From contig LM994627.1 in NCBI GenBank assembly GCA_000752675.2, forward strand, positions 430,429 through 494,428: a stretch of DNA of 64,000 nt, given 5' to 3'. Of this stretch, positions 33,765 through 41,821 are shown piece by piece (position 1 is the stretch's first letter; each line of letters starts with the position of its first letter). The stretch comes from a bacterium OL-1 (GTDB lineage Bacteria; Actinomycetota; Coriobacteriia; Coriobacteriales; Atopobiaceae). The notes below the pieces were generated by a model. It did not search any database and was not told the DNA's origin. It saw nothing but the letters and a program-made list of their open reading frames with translations. The position numbers and the translations under genes were made by a program.

Positions 33765-35135
33765 ATGGGAAGTGCGGAAGACACAGCAGCGGCAAAGTAT
33801 CGGCAGATGACGGGGGAGCCCGTACGGCCCCTCATCCTCACGCTTGCCGCTCCCTCAATTGTTTCTAACCTTGTTACCAGCATCTACAACCTCTGCGACA
33901 CCTTCTTCGTGGGATCGCTTGGAACCTCCGCCGAGGGCGCCATTGGCATATCGTTCGTGGTCATGACCGCCATCCAAGCTGTTGGCTTTGGTATGGGACA
34001 GGGCACGGGCAACGCAATCTCGCGCTACCTTGGCGCAAAGGACCGTGATCGCGCCTGCATCATGGCAACCAACGGCTTGGCAACCACGCTTCTTCTCGGC
34101 ACGCTCATCGCCATTGTGGGCAACATCCTCATCGAGCCCATCTGCCTGGTGGCGGGTTCGACCGAGACCATCCTCCCCTACGCCAAGACCTTCGTGGGCA
34201 TCATTCTTCTAGGCGCACCCTTCATGTGCAGCTCGCTCATGCTCAACATGCAGTTGCGCTTCGAGGGAGAGGCGCTCCATTCCATGATTGCCATCATAAC
34301 AGGCACCCTCATCAACATTGGCCTTGAGCCGCTCCTCATCTATGGGGCTGGTCTGGGCATAGCGGGCAGCGCCATTTCTACGGTAATCTGCCAGTTTATC
34401 AGCTTTTGCATTCTCGTCTGGCAGATTCAGCACGTGGGGATAACGCCTCTTTCCTCTAAGTGGCTGAGAAGGCCCACCCGCGCCATGGTCACCAAGATCG
34501 TGAACGGCGGTCTTCCCTCCTTTGTGCGCCAGTGCATGCTCGGCGTGGCTACCACGCTCCTCAACGAGGCGGCCCGCCCTTTTGGCGACGCGGCGATAGC
34601 CGCGCTCGCTGTGGTCCAGCGCATCACGAGCATTGGGAACTACGTTCAGATTGGCATTGGCCAGGGCTTCCAGCCGGTGGTTGGCTACAACTACGGGGCC
34701 AAGCTCTACGAGCGCATTAGGGCTGGCTACCGCTTTGCCGTACGCACGGCGTTTGTTGCAGTGGCATTTCTGGGCGTTGTGACCTTCGCCCTGGCGCCGC
34801 AGCTCGTGGGGCTCTTCTCGAATGACACCGAGGTCGTGAGCATAGGAACGCTCGCCCTGCGCGTGGAGAGCTTCACGCTTCCCCTCACGGGCACCGCTAT
34901 GATCACCAACTTCTTGCTGCAGACCACCGGGCGTATGTGGCGTGCGACCATCCTGGGAGCCTGCAGGCTTGGCCTTGTGCTTGGTCCCGTGGTGCTGGTT
35001 CTTCCGCCCATGCTGGGGCTTCTCGGCGTCCAGCTGGCGCAGCCCGTGACCGACGTCATCACGTTTCTGGTGACGATTCCCATGGCGTGGTCGATTCTGC
35101 GCGAGCTTGCACAGGAGGAGCGAGAGGGGCGCTGA
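33765..35135 (+). CDS. MATE-family multidrug/Na+ antiporter
   Basis: A 456-residue protein with 12 predicted membrane helices in two similar halves. The N-terminal PVRPLILTLAAPSIVSNLVTSIYNLCDTFFVG is typical of MATE exporters, which push cationic drugs out using Na+ or H+ gradients. A mid-protein GNYVQIGIGQGFQPVVGYNYGA motif is also characteristic. The frame is open upstream, but ATG 33765 gives the normal cytoplasmic tail; the ribosome site is weak. Substrates cannot be inferred. Confidence 0.9.
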   Translation: MGSAEDTAAAKYRQMTGEPVRPLILTLAAPSIVSNLVTSIYNLCDTFFVGSLGTSAEGAIGISFVVMTAIQAVGFGMGQGTGNAISRYLGAKDRDRACIMATNGLATTLLLGTLIAIVGNILIEPICLVAGSTETILPYAKTFVGIILLGAPFMCSSLMLNMQLRFEGEALHSMIAIITGTLINIGLEPLLIYGAGLGIAGSAISTVICQFISFCILVWQIQHVGITPLSSKWLRRPTRAMVTKIVNGGLPSFVRQCMLGVATTLLNEAARPFGDAAIAALAVVQRITSIGNYVQIGIGQGFQPVVGYNYGAKLYERIRAGYRFAVRTAFVAVAFLGVVTFALAPQLVGLFSNDTEVVSIGTLALRVESFTLPLTGTAMITNFLLQTTGRMWRATILGACRLGLVLGPVVLVLPPMLGLLGVQLAQPVTDVITFLVTIPMAWSILRELAQEEREGR

Positions 35136-35221
35136 CGCTCCACCGCCCAGAAATGCGACTATCATGAGCCGCTGTGGATAGTTTCGCGCACCGCGCGCAT
35201 GACATATGGAGGCATCTGGCA

Positions 35222-36424
35222 ATGGAAACCTTTGATGAGCTGTACTACACGAAGCCTTACCTGCGCGAGTTTGATGGCAAGGTCGTGTCGTGCGAGGCGG
35301 CTGATGGCGGCTTTGCCATCGTTCTAGACCAGACCGCGTTCTACCCCACAGGTGGAGGCCAGCCGGGTGACCGCGGAACGCTGCGCGTTGGCACGGGTGA
35401 CGATATCCTCGTTGCACACGTGCGCGAGGCGGTCCCGGGCAATGGCGCGGGCGAAGTCATCCATCTCACGGACGTCGCGCTTCCGGTTGGCGCCAGCGTG
35501 CACGGGTCGCTTGACTGGACCTGGCGTCGTGACAACATGGAGGCGCACACCGGCGAGCACATTGTCTCGGGCATCGTGCACGCGCTCTTTGGCTACAACA
35601 ACGTGGGCTTTCACATGGGCGAGCGTTGCATCGAGGTCGACTTTGACGGCGTCCTGACGCTCGATGACGTGCTGGACGTCGAGCGACGTGCCAACGCGGC
35701 CATCCGTGAGGACGTGAGCGTGGAGGCACTTCTCCCCTCTCCTGCCGAGCTTGCCGCGATGGACTACCGCAGCAAGAAGGACCACGACGGCCAGATTCGT
35801 GTGGTGAGGATCGATGGCGTGGACTCCTGCGCCTGCTGTGGGACACACGTCTCGTCCACCGGACAGGTGGGGCTCATCAAGATTCTGCGCACAGCCACCA
35901 AGAAGAAGCGGACGCGCCTGGAACTTCTCTGTGGGCGCCGCGCGCTTGAGGCCTGTGAGGACGCCATGGCAGCCTTTCGCGAGACGAGCAACTTCCTCAC
36001 GGTTGCGGACGAGGAGGTGCCCGAGGCGGTGCAACGTCTCTCTGCTGAGAAGGACGACCTCAAGCACCAGCTCAAGCAGGCGGGCCGCAAGCAGATTGAC
36101 CAATATGTTGCTGGCCTGGCACCTGTTGACGCGCTTGCCATCTGCAATCTCCCGGGACTGGACATCGAGGACCTCCGTTACCTATGTGAGCGCGTGCTCG
36201 AGGCGACGGACGCCACGGTATGTTCGGCTCTCTCGCCCGTGGCCGGAGATAGTACGCACCTGGCGTACGTCATGGCGTCTTCCGACAAGGACCTGAGGCC
36301 CGCGTGCAAGGAGCTCAACTCCAGGCTCGACGGCCGTGGCGGCGGAAAGGCCCAGATGGTCCAGGGTAGCTGGACTGCTGCGAACGATGCCGCAGAGGCG
36401 GCCATTCGTGAGGTGCTCGGATAG
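35222..36424 (+). CDS. Alanyl-tRNA editing protein (AlaX-type with DHHA1 domain)
   Basis: A 400-residue trans-editing hydrolase that clears Ser or Gly mischarged on tRNA-Ala. The first 90 residues resemble the C-terminal AlaRS barrel (DQTAFYPTGGGQPGDRG). The editing site zinc motifs are H109-xxx-H113 (AHTGEHIV) and C205-xxx-H209 (CCGTHVSS). A short coiled coil and a DHHA1-like end with GRGGGKAQMVQG follow, making this the long AlaX form. GGAGG at 35208-35212 supports the ATG at 35222. Confidence 0.88.
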   Translation: METFDELYYTKPYLREFDGKVVSCEAADGGFAIVLDQTAFYPTGGGQPGDRGTLRVGTGDDILVAHVREAVPGNGAGEVIHLTDVALPVGASVHGSLDWTWRRDNMEAHTGEHIVSGIVHALFGYNNVGFHMGERCIEVDFDGVLTLDDVLDVERRANAAIREDVSVEALLPSPAELAAMDYRSKKDHDGQIRVVRIDGVDSCACCGTHVSSTGQVGLIKILRTATKKKRTRLELLCGRRALEACEDAMAAFRETSNFLTVADEEVPEAVQRLSAEKDDLKHQLKQAGRKQIDQYVAGLAPVDALAICNLPGLDIEDLRYLCERVLEATDATVCSALSPVAGDSTHLAYVMASSDKDLRPACKELNSRLDGRGGGKAQMVQGSWTAANDAAEAAIREVLG

Positions 36425-36454
36425 GCACTGCTGCTGCTTGCCGTCGCGCTTGGG

Positions 36455-37297
36455 CTAAAGCATCTCCAGGAAGGTCCGTGCGGCCACGCCCATCTCGTCT
36501 TTGCTGTGATGTACTAGGAACATGCTGCGCCAGGCAGGCGTCTCTAGGTGCCGCACGTCCAGCCTGCTGTTGCTCCCCTCGAGCGCAAGGCTTGGGAGCA
36601 TTGAAATACCCAAGCCCGCCTCGACCATAGCGAGTATGGCCGCAGTGTTTGAGGTAACGCATCGAATGTTGGAGTGATGGAGTTCACGCTGAAGCAGCGG
36701 CGCAGTCTCGGTGTCTGCCACAAACAGCTCGTCTATCAGGGACTCAATGGATACGGGACCAGAGGCCGAGAAATGCCCTGGGGGAGCCACAATTACGATC
36801 TCGTCGCGCTCGAAGAGGCTGCACTCAAGGCCCTCCCCCCGCATGCGATGCGGAACGAAGGCAAGGTCCACCTGGTCTTTCTCCATGAGGCTTGCTGCTT
36901 CGCCGTACGTGGTCTCCATGATGTCAACCCTGACTCCGGGGTGGGCGCTCACGAACTCTCCCAATGGCTTTGCCAGGCGCAGGGCAACGATGCTTGATGG
37001 CGCAGCAATGGCTATGGAGCCAGCATCCAAGCCATGCAGGGATTCCACGTGTTGGAACAGTTCGTCGTAGCTGCGGCACATCCTGCTTGCATCATTCAGG
37101 AGCTCGCGTCCCTCGCTCGTAAGGATGAGCGCCGCTCCGCGTCGATGGAAGAGCTGCAGGCTCCAGTCGGCTTCCAGGCTCGCAACCATGCGGCTTACCG
37201 TTGACTGAGTGCAACCCATCTCCTCTGCAGCACGCGTGAAGCTGCCCACTTGGGCGCTTGTCACGAATGCCTGAAACTTGCGGATGTTTCCCTCCAC
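36455..37297 (-). CDS. LysR-family transcriptional regulator
   Basis: A 280-residue LysR regulator. The winged helix-turn-helix is at residues 3-60 (FTRAAEEMGCTQSTVSRMVASLE), followed by a periplasmic-binding-protein-like effector domain (ALRLAKPLGEFVSAHPGVRVDI). The GTG at 37297 has a GGGGGA ribosome site; the frame is open upstream but not LysR-like. It lies downstream of the amidohydrolase and permease genes on the same strand and may control them, with a small metabolite as co-inducer. Confidence 0.88.
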   Translation of the reverse strand: MEGNIRKFQAFVTSAQVGSFTRAAEEMGCTQSTVSRMVASLEADWSLQLFHRRGAALILTSEGRELLNDASRMCRSYDELFQHVESLHGLDAGSIAIAAPSSIVALRLAKPLGEFVSAHPGVRVDIMETTYGEAASLMEKDQVDLAFVPHRMRGEGLECSLFERDEIVIVAPPGHFSASGPVSIESLIDELFVADTETAPLLQRELHHSNIRCVTSNTAAILAMVEAGLGISMLPSLALEGSNSRLDVRHLETPAWRSMFLVHHSKDEMGVAARTFLEML

Positions 37298-37456
37298 GCT
37301 GTCCCCCGAGTTGCCGTACCTACCCTGCCTGTTATCGCGTCGCTCGCGACGCCTGCAAGATTCTATGGCTGAGAGGCGCAAGCCGTCTGCGTGATTAGGC
37401 CAACGGAGGACGAGTGGCTCTCGGGAGGGCAAGAAGAGGGGTTCTCACATCAATGA

Positions 37457-37480
37457 GGGCTGGACCCGTGGGCCCAGCCC
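37457..37480 (-). terminator. Possible terminator after the amidohydrolase
   Basis: GGGCTGG (37457-37463) and CCAGCCC (37474-37480) form a 7-bp stem, with inner CCC/GGG pairing, about 48 bases beyond the stop of the amidohydrolase. No U-run follows on the minus strand. Confidence 0.45.
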
Positions 37481-37527
37481 CCAGTAACTCTCAACGCTTT
37501 GGAAGCACCAGACCTCGAGAGCACCTG

Positions 37528-38775
37528 CTACAGGGCGCCCTTGATCATCTGATCGCCCTCCTTCATGATGACCTCCATGTTGTCGGGCGTGAGGTCGCGA
37601 ATGTTGGCAAGCGGGTCGCCGTTGACAACGAGCAGGTCGGCGTACTTGCCCTTCTCGAGCGAGCCGAACTCGTCCTCGTGGTGGACCATCTTGGCGCCGT
37701 TGAGCGTAGCGGCAACGATGGCGTCCATAGCGGGAATGTCGCAATGCTCGACCCACGCGTAAACCTCGTCCAGCGTGGTGTAGCCATACGGCGTCGAGAA
37801 GCTGAAGGAGTCGGAGCCCACGGTGAGCGTGACACCCAGCTTGTACGCACGGTTGAGGTTGGCGTACGAGCGCGCGATGCCCTTCTCGGCGTTGTCCTTG
37901 CCGGGCCACTTGTCCAGCTCGGGAGTCCACTCCGGCGGGTACGTTGCGTACCAGCTGGGCAGAAAGCCAACGGTGGGCGTGAAGAAGGTGCCCTGCTGGG
38001 CCATGAGGTCCATGGTCTTGTCGTCAAGCTCGAAGCCGTGGATGAGCTGCTCGCAGCCAAAGCGCACCGAGTCATACGCAGCCGAGATGGAGTTGTAGGA
38101 GTGCGACCACACGGGGATGCCGATCATTGCGCACTCATCGCACACGGCCTTGATCTCCTCGGAGCTATACAGTTGGGCGCGACCGGAGTCCCAGCGCCAG
38201 ATGCCACCGCCCGTTGCCCAGATTTTGATGGCATCGGGGTTCTCGCGTAGGCGCATGCGGATGGCGTGGCGAAGCTCCCATGGGCCGTCTACCTGGTCGC
38301 CCCATGGGTGGCCGGTCTTGGACATCTCGAAGGGAAGCTTGTGGCAATCACCGTGGCCAGCGGTGCGGCAGAAGCCCAGACCGGTCGCGAAAATACGCGG
38401 CCCCTTCATGACGCCCATGTTCACCAGGTCGCGGATGGCGATGCCGTTACGGCCGATCTCGCAAACGGTGGTGAGGCCGTGGGTCACGGCGTCATAGGCC
38501 TGCTTGACCGCGCACGCCTGCTTTTGGGCAACGGTCTCGATGACCCAGTCGTTGTCGTTGTCGGTGAGGTTGCCCGAAAAGTGAATGTGCGTGTCGATGA
38601 TGCCCGGCATGATGGTGCGTCCGGAGATGTCACGCACCTCGTAGCCCTCGGGAATCTCGGTGGCGGGACCGGCATAGGCAATCTTCTTGTCATCAACCAG
38701 GACAAGGCTGTCCTCTACCGGTGAGGCACCCGTACCGTCGACGAGCTTGCCACCCTTGAATGCGATCTTGCTCAT
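37528..38775 (-). CDS. Metal-dependent amidohydrolase (prolidase/imidazolonepropionase-like)
   Basis: A 415-residue member of the amidohydrolase superfamily. The HxH metal motif is in PGIIDTHIHFSGN (near residues 57-69). Further metal ligands are the Lys in AIKIWATGGG, His in WSHSYNS, His in LIHGFELDD and Asp in VGSDSFSF. The C-terminal GSLEKGKYADLLVVNGDPL is typical. It resembles the Xaa-Arg/Xaa-Pro dipeptidase (Sgx9260-type) group, but the substrate is not certain. An APC permease gene lies upstream with 84 bases between, suggesting uptake and hydrolysis of one compound. Confidence 0.85.
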   Translation of the reverse strand: MSKIAFKGGKLVDGTGASPVEDSLVLVDDKKIAYAGPATEIPEGYEVRDISGRTIMPGIIDTHIHFSGNLTDNDNDWVIETVAQKQACAVKQAYDAVTHGLTTVCEIGRNGIAIRDLVNMGVMKGPRIFATGLGFCRTAGHGDCHKLPFEMSKTGHPWGDQVDGPWELRHAIRMRLRENPDAIKIWATGGGIWRWDSGRAQLYSSEEIKAVCDECAMIGIPVWSHSYNSISAAYDSVRFGCEQLIHGFELDDKTMDLMAQQGTFFTPTVGFLPSWYATYPPEWTPELDKWPGKDNAEKGIARSYANLNRAYKLGVTLTVGSDSFSFSTPYGYTTLDEVYAWVEHCDIPAMDAIVAATLNGAKMVHHEDEFGSLEKGKYADLLVVNGDPLANIRDLTPDNMEVIMKEGDQMIKGAL

Positions 38776-38859
38776 ACCAAAACCTCCAATTCGTGCGAGC
38801 CTTGCAGTGCCTGTATCGCTAGTCGCGCCGTGGGCGCGCTGTAGCCTTGCTGTGACCGG

Positions 38860-40320
38860 CTAGCTAGTACGCGCCGCGTCAACGTTGGCGTGCCTGTTGC
38901 CAAAGATCGCCAGAATCAGGATGCCGATGAGGACCCAAGCGGCGATGATGGCCCACTCCACGCCATTAAGGGCGGCGGGGCTAAACGGCAGAACCATCAG
39001 TGCGATCACGATGGCTCCCGCGGCAATTGCGCAGCCAATGCCCACCTTGCCGCCGTTGACCTTGTACGGGCGCGGCAGATCAGGCTCGGTCTTGCGCAGA
39101 CGCATGCAGGCGCACGCCGCCATGGTGCAGGCAAAGATGAAGCCCAGAGAGGCAACGTTCGTGAGCGGGACCAGCATGTTCCTGCCAAGGAAGGGGCCCA
39201 CCAACGTAAGGACAGCCATCACGATGTTGCCGTTCTTGGGGGCACCGGACTTGGGGTCAATCTCAGCGAAGGACTTTGGAAGCATCTCCTTGCGTCCCAT
39301 GGCAAGCATCAGGCGCGTGGAGGCGCCAAAGAAGGAGTTCATGGGGCCAAGGGGTCCCAGTGTCGCGATGATGAGCATCGCAATGTAGAAGAAGATGTTA
39401 ATGCGCTCCAGAACCGCCAGGGCAGGGACTGAGGAGCGCACGAACTCATGCCAGTCGATGATGGTGCCAAACGAGTAGATGCAGATGAGATAGAACACGC
39501 CAGAGGCGAGAAGCGCGATGGCAGGAACGAGACCAAACTTCTTCCAGTCAAGGTTTGCCGAGGCCTCCTCGGCCTGCTGCGGGATGGTGTCAAAGCCAGC
39601 GTAGAAGAAGGGCGTCATGACCAGGACAGCCACGATGCCGCCAAGCGTTGAGGTGGCTTCGGTTGCGGAGCCGCCAGCGGCGTCAGTCACCTCGGAGAAC
39701 ACGGGAAGCGCGTTGGAGGGCGAGCCGGTTGCAAAGGAGATGACCATGGCCAGCACCATACCTGCGAGAAGCGCCTTGGTGAGGAAGCTGGAGAGCTTTG
39801 CCGCAGCACCTGCCCCGCGGAAGTTGAGGACGATCACCAGCACAGCAAAGCCCAGCGAGATGATGGTGGGCCACAGGTACACGTCTGCACCCATGATGGT
39901 GTAGAGCTTCACCGAACGAAGCCACGCAAGTGCTGGGATCTCTGCGAAGCGGTCGGTGAGCAGCGTGGATATGGCGATGGCCTCCCAGGGGCATAGTGGG
40001 GCGTTCCCCAGAAGTAGCATCCAGCCCGTGAGGAAGCCCATCTTGCGACCAAAGGTGCGGTCCACGTACTCGATGATGCCGCCCGAAATGGGGATTGCCG
40101 CGGTAAGTTCGCCAAAGCACATGCCAATGGGCACGAGGAAAATCGCGCCGATGGCGAAGGCGATCATCGCGGGGATAGGGCCTCCGCCCAGCACCATCCA
40201 GTCGCCCACTAGCAAAACCCATCCGGTGCCGATGATGGCACCAAATCCGATGGTGAAGAAGTTGAAGAGCGTGAGCTCCTTCTTCATTCCGCCGGAGGTG
40301 GAGGTGTTGTTGTCTGCCAT
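38860..40320 (-). CDS. APC-superfamily amino acid permease
   Basis: A 486-residue permease with about 12 membrane helices. The APC hallmark GFGAIIGTGWVLLVGDWM near residues 24-41 forms the substrate-binding unwound helix. AAIPISGGIIEYVDRTFG and FFYAGFDTIPQQAEEA are also characteristic. The substrate is probably an amino acid or amine, perhaps the product or substrate of the adjacent amidohydrolase. ATG 40320 follows GAGGAGGGGG. The 290 bases before it contain no gene; a short hairpin at 40415-40429 is the only structure I see. Confidence 0.87.
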   Translation of the reverse strand: MADNNTSTSGGMKKELTLFNFFTIGFGAIIGTGWVLLVGDWMVLGGGPIPAMIAFAIGAIFLVPIGMCFGELTAAIPISGGIIEYVDRTFGRKMGFLTGWMLLLGNAPLCPWEAIAISTLLTDRFAEIPALAWLRSVKLYTIMGADVYLWPTIISLGFAVLVIVLNFRGAGAAAKLSSFLTKALLAGMVLAMVISFATGSPSNALPVFSEVTDAAGGSATEATSTLGGIVAVLVMTPFFYAGFDTIPQQAEEASANLDWKKFGLVPAIALLASGVFYLICIYSFGTIIDWHEFVRSSVPALAVLERINIFFYIAMLIIATLGPLGPMNSFFGASTRLMLAMGRKEMLPKSFAEIDPKSGAPKNGNIVMAVLTLVGPFLGRNMLVPLTNVASLGFIFACTMAACACMRLRKTEPDLPRPYKVNGGKVGIGCAIAAGAIVIALMVLPFSPAALNGVEWAIIAAWVLIGILILAIFGNRHANVDAARTS

Positions 40321-40610
40321 TCCCCCTCCTCTCAGATCCATAAACACTCAGGTCGTGCGACCACGGAAGATATTCGTTCCGAAGCGCTTTCCAGGAGAAG
40401 AGGAATGGGTTGAGCCCGCCGCGAGCGGGGTTCGAACGCGCGCCAGCGGGGATGCTGACGCCAATCAAAACGCGGTAAGCGAATTGACCTCATGCAGAAG
40501 TTGAATGATACCCGGAACCAGCGATGGCCACAGGGCATGGCTCACGAAGCGCAAGAGTGTAAGCGGGACTGCCCCTTGGAAACCCGTGCGGTCAAGAAAT
40601 TGTAAGGCGG

Positions 40611-41261
40611 CTACCCGAGAAGAACGCGCCCAAGCTCATCGACCGTGTCTACCACCGTTGTGGCACCAGCGCTGAGAAGCTCTTCTCGGGATCCGTAGCC
40701 ATAGGTGACGCCCACGAATCCCACCGAGGCAGCCTGTGCGCCCCGCGCGTCCTGGGCCCGGTCTCCCACCATGGTGACCATGTTCCTCTCGTCACGCATA
40801 CCCAGACGAACGAGAGCCTCGTTGATCACATCTGCCTTTGCGGTGCGCTTCTCGTCAAGCGTCGCCCCTACCACCTGGTCAAAGAGACCCGTCATCCCAA
40901 AGTGGTCAAGGATTCTTTGCACGAACGGCTCGGGTTTGGACGAAGCCACGCAGGTGAGGATGCCCGCCGCCCTCAGTGTGCCGAGAAGTTCAATAATCCC
41001 CTGGTACGGGTGGTTCTCAAAGAGGCCCACGGTTGTGTAGCGTTCACGATAGAGTTCGAGCGCCCGCAGTGCCTCCTCGTGTGACATGCCGGAGAAGTCC
41101 ATGAACTCCTGAACGAGCGGTGGACCAATGAAGACCGTGAGGGCAGAAGGGTCCGGCACCTCTCGTCCCATCTTCTCGAGGGCGTACTGGACGGACCTTA
41201 CGATTCCCTCCCCGGATGCGGTGAGTGTCCCGTCGAGGTCAAAGAGCACCGCCTTGGGCAT
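40611..41261 (-). CDS. HAD-family phosphatase (phosphoglycolate phosphatase-like)
   Basis: A 216-residue HAD subfamily IA hydrolase: motif I LFDLDGTLTASGEG (Asp 8 nucleophile, Asp 10), motif II CVASSKPEPF, Lys in KRTAKADVI, and motif IV MVGDRAQDARGA. The FIGPPLVQEF cap sequence is that of Gph/PpaX-type proteins that dephosphorylate phosphoglycolate or split pyrophosphate. AGAGGAG lies before ATG 41261. The gene lies 55 bases beyond a large inverted repeat (41316-41394), which is probably in its leader or promoter. Confidence 0.87.
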   Translation of the reverse strand: MPKAVLFDLDGTLTASGEGIVRSVQYALEKMGREVPDPSALTVFIGPPLVQEFMDFSGMSHEEALRALELYRERYTTVGLFENHPYQGIIELLGTLRAAGILTCVASSKPEPFVQRILDHFGMTGLFDQVVGATLDEKRTAKADVINEALVRLGMRDERNMVTMVGDRAQDARGAQAASVGFVGVTYGYGSREELLSAGATTVVDTVDELGRVLLG

Positions 41262-41315
41262 ATTCACTCCTCTGCCTATCAGTCGTACCAAGAAGCCATA
41301 TAACGCCGCTCACTA

Positions 41316-41394
41316 GAGTTTAGCTCCTGTTCTTAAACGGCTCCTACATTTGCCCAGGTCGCTGGAAACCGTTATAAGAAATGGAGCTAAACTC
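41316..41394. repeat. 79-bp imperfect inverted-repeat element
   Basis: A 25-base left arm (41316-41340) and a 26-base right arm (41369-41394) are complementary except for two adjacent mismatches and one extra T, around a 28-base centre. The outermost 12 bases, GAGTTTAGCTCC, are perfect. The element lies between the hypA terminator and the HAD phosphatase start. It could be a miniature inverted-repeat element or a structured leader. No target-site duplication is obvious. Confidence 0.75.
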
Positions 41395-41440
41395 CGCAGC
41401 GAGAAGTTCCGCAGCGAACGGCCTCGCGCGGCGAGGAGGG

Positions 41441-41473
41441 CAAAAGCGGCCCCGGCGCAAACCCGGGGCCGCT
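41441..41473 (-). terminator. Rho-independent terminator after hypA
   Basis: AGCGGCCCCGG (41445-41455) pairs perfectly over 11 bp with CCGGGGCCGCT (41463-41473) around a 7-base loop. On the minus strand it is followed by TTTTGCC. It ends the hypB-flavoprotein-hypA operon. Confidence 0.88.
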
Positions 41474-41476
41474 CGC

Positions 41477-41821
41477 CTATACAGCCTGAATGTCCTTCAC
41501 CATCACGTCCCGACCGGTCACGAGGTGGGTGTTGTGACCTCCGCAGGCGGGACAGGCCTTTCCGTACTCGGTGGTGCGGTAGGTCTTCTTGCAGTCGCGG
41601 CAGTACGAGATGCCCGCAACGATAATCATGTTGAGCTCGCACTCCTGCATGTGCTCGGTGCGAAGTTTTGCCCACTCGAAGCAGTCGCGGAAGTAGCTGG
41701 GCACGATGGTGCTGACCTCCCCCACCTCGAGGTCAACGCGCACCACCTTGCTCACGCCGTTCTTGCGAGCGGCCTCCTCGACCATGTCGATCACGCGCAC
41801 GACAATGCCCAGCTCGTGCAT
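41477..41821 (-). CDS. hypA: Hydrogenase/urease nickel incorporation protein HypA
   Basis: A 114-residue nickel metallochaperone. The N-terminal MHELG supplies the Ni-binding His2, and the zinc site is made by CRDCKK and CPACGG (about residues 74-95). It delivers nickel with HypB to NiFe hydrogenase, or in some bacteria to urease. Its ATG overlaps or abuts the end of the 968-residue flavoprotein gene, so the two are co-translated. No nickel enzyme gene is in the window. Confidence 0.95.
   Translation of the reverse strand: MHELGIVVRVIDMVEEAARKNGVSKVVRVDLEVGEVSTIVPSYFRDCFEWAKLRTEHMQECELNMIIVAGISYCRDCKKTYRTTEYGKACPACGGHNTHLVTGRDVMVKDIQAV

Noticed and set aside
40411-40450. tRNA-like T-loop GGTTCGAAC with an upstream 5-bp hairpin
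   Set aside because: The bases flanking TTCGAAC do not form a T stem on either strand, and no acceptor, D or anticodon arms can be built. It is probably chance.
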